Shown here piece by piece: positions 60,123 through 64,000 of a DNA stretch of 64,000 nt. Origin of the DNA: Thermohalobaculum sp965247385 (GTDB lineage: Bacteria > Pseudomonadota > Alphaproteobacteria > Rhodobacterales > Rhodobacteraceae). Made by a program: the position numbers and the translations under genes. The notes under the pieces are model-generated. The model was not told where the DNA came from. It saw only the letters and a program-made list of their open reading frames with translations, and did no database searches. Each line of letters begins with the position of its first letter. Position 1 is the first letter of the stretch. The stretch spans positions 558,001-622,000 of the forward strand of contig CBDFHG010000002.1 of assembly GCA_965247385.1 (NCBI GenBank), read 5' to 3'.

Positions 60123-61094
60123 TCAGAAATGCTTGGTGCGGTAGAACAACCGCCGGACCGAGCCGGTGCGCGAGCGCATCAGCAGGGTCTCGGTCTCCAG
60201 ATATTCCCCCACCCGGCGTGCGCCCCTCAGGATCGATCCGTTGGTGACCCCGGTGGCCGAGAACAGCACATCCGAGCGCACCATCTCGTCGCGGGTGTAT
60301 TTGGCGTCGAGATTCTCAATCCCAGCAGCCCGCGCCCGACCGATTTCGTCCTTGTTGCGGAACATTAGACGGCCCTGGATCTGCCCGCCCATGCATTTCA
60401 GCGCCGCCGCCGCCAGCACCCCCTCGGGGGCACCGCCGGAACCCATATACATGTCGATCCCGGTCTCGTCGGGCTGGGCGCAATGCATCACGCCGGCGAC
60501 GTCGCCATCGGTGATCAGCCGGATCGCGGCGCCGGTCTCGCGCACCTCGGCGATCAGATCGGCGTGGCGCGGGCGCTCCAGGATGCAGACGGTCACATCG
60601 CCGGGCGTACAGCCCTTGGCCTCGGCGAAGACTCGCAGGCGCTCGGTCGGCACCATGTCCAGATCGACCAGCCCAGGCGCATAACCCGGCCCGATGGCCA
60701 GCTTGTCCATATAAACATCCGGCGCGTGCAGCATCGAGTAACGCGGCCCCATCGCCACCACGGTTAGGGCATTCGGCATCGCCTTGGCGGTCAGGGTGGT
60801 GCCCTCCAGCGGGTCGAGCGCAATATCGACCACCTCGCCCTTGCCGGTGCCGACCTCCTCGCCGATGAACAGCATTGGCGCCTCGTCGCGCTCGCCCTCG
60901 CCGATCACCACGGTGCCCTTGATGTCCAGCATGTTGAGTTGGATGCGCATGGCTTCCACCGCCGCCGCATCTGCCGCCTTCTCGTCACCGCGCCCGATCA
61001 GCCGCGACGAGGCAATGGCGGCGGCCTCCGACACCCGCGCCAGGCCGAGGCTGAGCATGCGGTCGTGGAAGCTGTCTTCGTTGTCGGCGGTCAT
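60123..61094 (-). CDS. glpX: Class II fructose-1,6-bisphosphatase
   Basis: 323 residues. GlpX blocks: GRGDEKAADAAAVEAMRIQL, VIGEGERDEAPMLFIGEEVG (metal site), DIALDPLEGTTL (catalytic DPLEGT), and YMGSGGAPEGVLAAAALKCM. It removes phosphate from fructose-1,6-bisphosphate in gluconeogenesis or the Calvin cycle. It follows hom and a small gene on the same strand, the hom-glpX-recJ order seen in Rhodobacterales. Confidence 0.96.
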   Translation of the reverse strand: MTADNEDSFHDRMLSLGLARVSEAAAIASSRLIGRGDEKAADAAAVEAMRIQLNMLDIKGTVVIGEGERDEAPMLFIGEEVGTGKGEVVDIALDPLEGTTLTAKAMPNALTVVAMGPRYSMLHAPDVYMDKLAIGPGYAPGLVDLDMVPTERLRVFAEAKGCTPGDVTVCILERPRHADLIAEVRETGAAIRLITDGDVAGVMHCAQPDETGIDMYMGSGGAPEGVLAAAALKCMGGQIQGRLMFRNKDEIGRARAAGIENLDAKYTRDEMVRSDVLFSATGVTNGSILRGARRVGEYLETETLLMRSRTGSVRRLFYRTKHF

Positions 61095-61222
61095 GTGGCG
61101 TCTCCAAATGTGTGGCGGCTTGTCTCGCGCATCCGTTTAGGACGGACACAATGCGCAGGCAAGCGATGGATCAGGTCGGCCGTGGCCTAGGTGCTGTCCC
61201 CAATGGGGCGCGACAACGCGAT

Positions 61223-61552
61223 TTAGAGGAGAGTTGTCAGACGCATGAAGGCCTCCCAGTCTCGGTCGGACAGGTCCGGGAAAGCGGTGCAGACCCGATC
61301 CGGCATCGGCTCGTCTTCCAACGTATGGGCGATCTCAGAAAGCCTGTGATCGCGCAGCATCGGGTTGATTTTCCCACCGGCATTGCCGATCTCGATCCGG
61401 CTGGCGCAATTCAGATTGTCCGGCGTCTCTGAGCCCAGCGCCAGCAGCGCCGCCCGGATCTGCGCGGTTAGGGTTTCGGCGTAATCGCCCCCGCCGGCGA
61501 TCTCGTTCAGTGCCCGCAAGAACAGCCGGTGGGTGTTGGGATTATGGCTCAT
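61223..61552 (-). CDS. Small protein of unknown function between hom and glpX
   Basis: 109 residues. It starts MSHNPNTHRLFLRALNEIAG and is helical and charged, without signal or membrane segment. Two cysteines (NCASRI, RVCTAF) are not in a known motif. I do not recognise a family. It lies 26 bp after hom on the same strand and would be co-transcribed. Confidence 0.55.
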   Translation of the reverse strand: MSHNPNTHRLFLRALNEIAGGGDYAETLTAQIRAALLALGSETPDNLNCASRIEIGNAGGKINPMLRDHRLSEIAHTLEDEPMPDRVCTAFPDLSDRDWEAFMRLTTLL

Positions 61553-61578
61553 CGCTCATCGCGCATCCCTCCCGCCGC

Positions 61579-62865
61579 TCATACTTCCTCGATCCTGATC
61601 GCCACCGGCGGCGCCAAGCTGACCGGCAGGACAGTGATGGCGTCGAGCGCAGCGTCAATGGCGTCGCGCCGGGCGTCGTGGGTCTCGATCACCACCGGCA
61701 CCGGGTCGCCCTGGCCGTATTGGCGCATGCGGTGGATCGACACCCCGGCGTCGCCCAGCGCCGAGGCGATACTGGCCAGCGCGCCAGGCGTGTCCGCCAG
61801 CATGAAGCGCAGGTAATAGGGTGAATGCTCCTCGCCGTGCTGGAGCCGGGGGGCCTTCACCAGGCCGGCAGCAGACCACCCAAAGGCCGGAGACACCACG
61901 CCGCGCGCCACGTCCAACGCATCGGCCAGGATCGCCGAGGCGGTCGGTCCCTCGCCCGCACCGGGGCCGGAGAAGATGCATTTACCGACGAAATCGCCCT
62001 CGGCCACCACTGCGTTGGTGACCCCTTTCAAGGCCCCAATCGGCGTTGTCTCGGCCACCATGCAAGGGCGCACGCGCTGTTCCAACCCGGTGTCGTGCAT
62101 CCTGGCCATACCCAGCAGCTTAATCGAAAATCCCATGTCGCGCGCAGTCCGGATGTCGGCCAGGGTGATGCGCTCGATGCCCTCTGTCACCACGCCGCCG
62201 AAATCGATCCGGGTGCCGAAGGCCAGCGCCGCCAGGATCGCCAGCTTGTGCGCAGCGTCGGTGCCGCCGACGTCGAAACTGGGATCGGCTTCGGCGTAAC
62301 CCAGCCGCTGGGCATCAAGCAGCACCTCGACGTAGTCGGCCCCGGTCGCCTCCATCTCGGACAAGATATAGTTGCAAGTGCCGTTCAGCACCCCGAAGAC
62401 CCGGCTGATCTTGTTCGCTGCCAGCCCTTCGCCCAGCGCCTTCAGCACCGGAATGCCTCCCGCGACACCAGCCTCGAAGCGCAGCGCCACGCCTGCCGCC
62501 TCCGCCGACTCGGCCAGCGCCTGGCCATGATGGGCAATCAGCGCCTTGTTGGCGGTGACCACATGCTTGCCCGCCGCCAGCGCCTGCGCCGCCAGCGCCT
62601 TGGCCGGGCCATCCGAGCCGCCGATGACCTCGACCACACAGTCCACATCATCGCGCGCTGCCAGCCGGGTGGCGTCATCCTCCCAGGCATAGCTGGACAG
62701 GTCGACGCCCCGGTCGATGCCCCGGCTACGCGCCGAGACGGTAGTGATCTCCACTGGCCGCCCGGCCTTGGCGGCCAGCGCCGCGCCATGGCTCTGAACG
62801 ATCTTCACCACCCCGGCACCAACAGTACCAAGCCCGGCAATGCCGAGACGGAAAGGCGTGCTCAT
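61579..62865 (-). CDS. hom: Homoserine dehydrogenase
   Basis: 428 residues with a strong AAGGAGG site before ATG 62865. N-terminal Rossmann fold (LGIAGLGTVGAGVVKIV), catalytic domain with GVLNGTCNYILSEMEATGAD and YAEADPSFDVGGTDAAHKLA (Asp/Lys catalytic region) and a C-terminal ACT domain (DTPGALASIASALGDAGVSI) for threonine feedback. It reduces aspartate semialdehyde to homoserine. Confidence 0.97.
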   Translation of the reverse strand: MSTPFRLGIAGLGTVGAGVVKIVQSHGAALAAKAGRPVEITTVSARSRGIDRGVDLSSYAWEDDATRLAARDDVDCVVEVIGGSDGPAKALAAQALAAGKHVVTANKALIAHHGQALAESAEAAGVALRFEAGVAGGIPVLKALGEGLAANKISRVFGVLNGTCNYILSEMEATGADYVEVLLDAQRLGYAEADPSFDVGGTDAAHKLAILAALAFGTRIDFGGVVTEGIERITLADIRTARDMGFSIKLLGMARMHDTGLEQRVRPCMVAETTPIGALKGVTNAVVAEGDFVGKCIFSGPGAGEGPTASAILADALDVARGVVSPAFGWSAAGLVKAPRLQHGEEHSPYYLRFMLADTPGALASIASALGDAGVSIHRMRQYGQGDPVPVVIETHDARRDAIDAALDAITVLPVSLAPPVAIRIEEV

Positions 62866-63116
62866 GCGACGGCCTCCTTGAATTAAAAATGGCGGCGGGT
62901 GCGCGGCTTCCTTACCTTCTTCGACCAGTTTGTCGGCAAGGTGAGCGGCAAGCGCTTGATGCGGTGGAATTCCTCAGGGTCGGACATCTTGTTGCGATCA
63001 TCTTCTCGAAGGCAGCCGGGTCTGGCGGGATATAGAGGGATCGTTGCGGTGATAACAGAGGCTAATCTCACCCCACTGCTTTACGAGTGGGCAGGCGGAG
63101 CCGTCAGGGAACATTT

Positions 63117-63431
63117 TCACCGTTTCCGCGTCAACCGGCGGCGCTCGGCCTCGGTCAGTACCGGCTCGCCCAGCGCCTCGGCCCGGGCCGCCGCATCGCG
63201 CGCGGCGATCCCCAATTGGACCGTCGCCGCAACACCCACCGCCGGGTCGGGCACGCCCGCGCCGTACGTTCCCTTCGCAGGGGCATCCGGTGTGTCGACC
63301 AGCAGTGGCCAGGGTGCATCGGCGGCACTTGCGGATTCGGAAACCGGATGGGCGCTGAACGGCTTCGCGCTGCCGCAACCGGTCAGCGACGCCAGTAGCA
63401 AAAATGCTGCGCTGCACAAAAAACCGTTCAT
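63117..63431 (-). CDS. Small predicted lipoprotein
   Basis: 104 residues. MNGFLCSAAFLLLASLTGCG contains the lipobox LTGC, so Cys 19 is lipidated. The mature part is short and Ala-rich, with a helix (LGIAARDAAARAEALGEPVL) and the tail EAERRRLTRKR. A family of Rhodobacterales lipoproteins beside phaC is plausible. Divergent from phaC across 147 bp. Confidence 0.7.
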   Translation of the reverse strand: MNGFLCSAAFLLLASLTGCGSAKPFSAHPVSESASAADAPWPLLVDTPDAPAKGTYGAGVPDPAVGVAATVQLGIAARDAAARAEALGEPVLTEAERRRLTRKR

Positions 63432-63578
63432 TCGCGACGTATCGCCCCGTTGTGCTAGAGTGAAATCTGGCCCAAAGGCTAGCGTGATGCAACATAGCCC
63501 GGTCATGCGGGGCTGACCAGCGCCGATCCGCCCCAGAAAGGGCGGGAAGCGCCATGGCAAAGAGAAGGAAGCCAGATC

Positions 63579-64000
63579 ATGCCGATTCAGAATGACGGTT
63601 CCGGACCCCAGGATATCCAGGAAATGACCGATCGGATTTCCCATCTGGCCGAGCGCAGCCAGAAGGTCTGGGCCGAATCGCTGGACCGCAGCATCGATGA
63701 CATGACAGCCGCGAACCCCGATCCGCTGAACGCCATGCCGGCGATCACCCGCCTGACCCAGGATTATCTCGACCAGCCTCAGAAGCTGGCCGAAGCGACA
63801 CTGGAATATTGGACCCAGCAGGCCGACCTCTGGACCCGGATCGTGAAGAAGAGCCTGGGCGAGGCTGACGCCAGCCCAACGGTCACGCCCGACAAGGGCG
63901 ACAAGCGTTTCAGGGACGAGGCGTGGGACGAGAACCCCGTGTTCGACTATCTCAAGCAATCCTATCTGCTGACCGGAAACTGGCTGAAGCAGCGCCTGGA
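63579..64000 (+). CDS. phaC: Poly(3-hydroxyalkanoate) synthase, class I (5' part, runs off the window)
   Basis: From ATG 63579 (GAAGGAAG upstream) the frame is open to the right edge, about 140 residues. The N-terminal region reads TRLTQDYLDQPQKLAEATLE, then DKRFRDEAWDENPVFDYLKQ and SYLLTGNWLKQ, the typical N-terminal PhaC motif before the lipase-like catalytic domain. It polymerises hydroxyacyl-CoA into PHA storage granules. The catalytic Cys lies outside the window. Confidence 0.9.
   Translation, partial: MPIQNDGSGPQDIQEMTDRISHLAERSQKVWAESLDRSIDDMTAANPDPLNAMPAITRLTQDYLDQPQKLAEATLEYWTQQADLWTRIVKKSLGEADASPTVTPDKGDKRFRDEAWDENPVFDYLKQSYLLTGNWLKQRL

Noticed and set aside
1..64000. CRISPR array or phage structural genes
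   Set aside because: No regularly spaced repeats and no capsid, terminase or tail genes were seen on either strand.

Overview
The window reads as the chromosome of an alphaproteobacterium of the order Rhodobacterales. The grounds are the high GC content, the block rpmH-rnpA-yidD-yidC-MOSC-engB-argB, a BztABCD/AapJQMP-type amino-acid transporter, a glyQ...glyS operon with a Rhodobacterales-type DUF6446 gene inside it, and a class I PHA synthase at the right edge. The assignment is inferred from gene content and order; no marker comparison was run.

Layout. Positions 1-5100 look like an accessory island ending at the 3' end of a tRNA-Arg gene. It holds a large STAND-type P-loop ATPase (open to the left edge and split by an in-frame TGA), a partner protein with a C-terminal HEPN-like R-x4-H motif, and three different transposase relics. 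Positions 5345-16226 are core genes: sensor kinase, TVP38/flavin reductase pair, ribosomal protein and membrane-insertion genes, MOSC protein, engB, argB and a ferredoxin. Positions 16285-19612 hold a 70-bp perfect palindrome, a complete three-gene IS66 element and an IS630 fragment. Positions 19905-27480 carry the amino-acid ABC transporter, a metC-like lyase, acylphosphatase, a broken thioesterase and tRNA-Ser. Positions 27743-38801 hold an FkbM methyltransferase, an IS1380 relic and a glycine-betaine-type transporter operon with a GcvT-fused FAD oxidoreductase, two choline-kinase-like phosphotransferases (one truncated) and a divergent DeoR-type regulator. Positions 39259-43412 are the glyQ-DUF6446-isochorismatase-glyS operon.

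Positions 43535-57266 are heavily rearranged. An insertion sequence is itself interrupted by an internally deleted ISL3-type element, both with intact target duplications. Next come an iron-type permease, a truncated MocR regulator, and an AsmA gene broken by frameshifts and by an IS630 element that carries about 1.55 kb of unrelated genes. serB and a GntR regulator with candidate operators follow, then a collapsed amino-acid ABC operon and an IS91-type relic. Positions 57294-64000 return to core genes: two tRNA-Glu, recJ, glpX, hom, a lipoprotein and the start of phaC.

The recurring theme is decay. At least eight genes carry frameshifts, in-frame stops, deletions or insertions, most of them near mobile elements. 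Some single-base lesions could be sequencing errors. The best candidate for an undescribed system is the STAND ATPase plus HEPN-like pair at the left edge.
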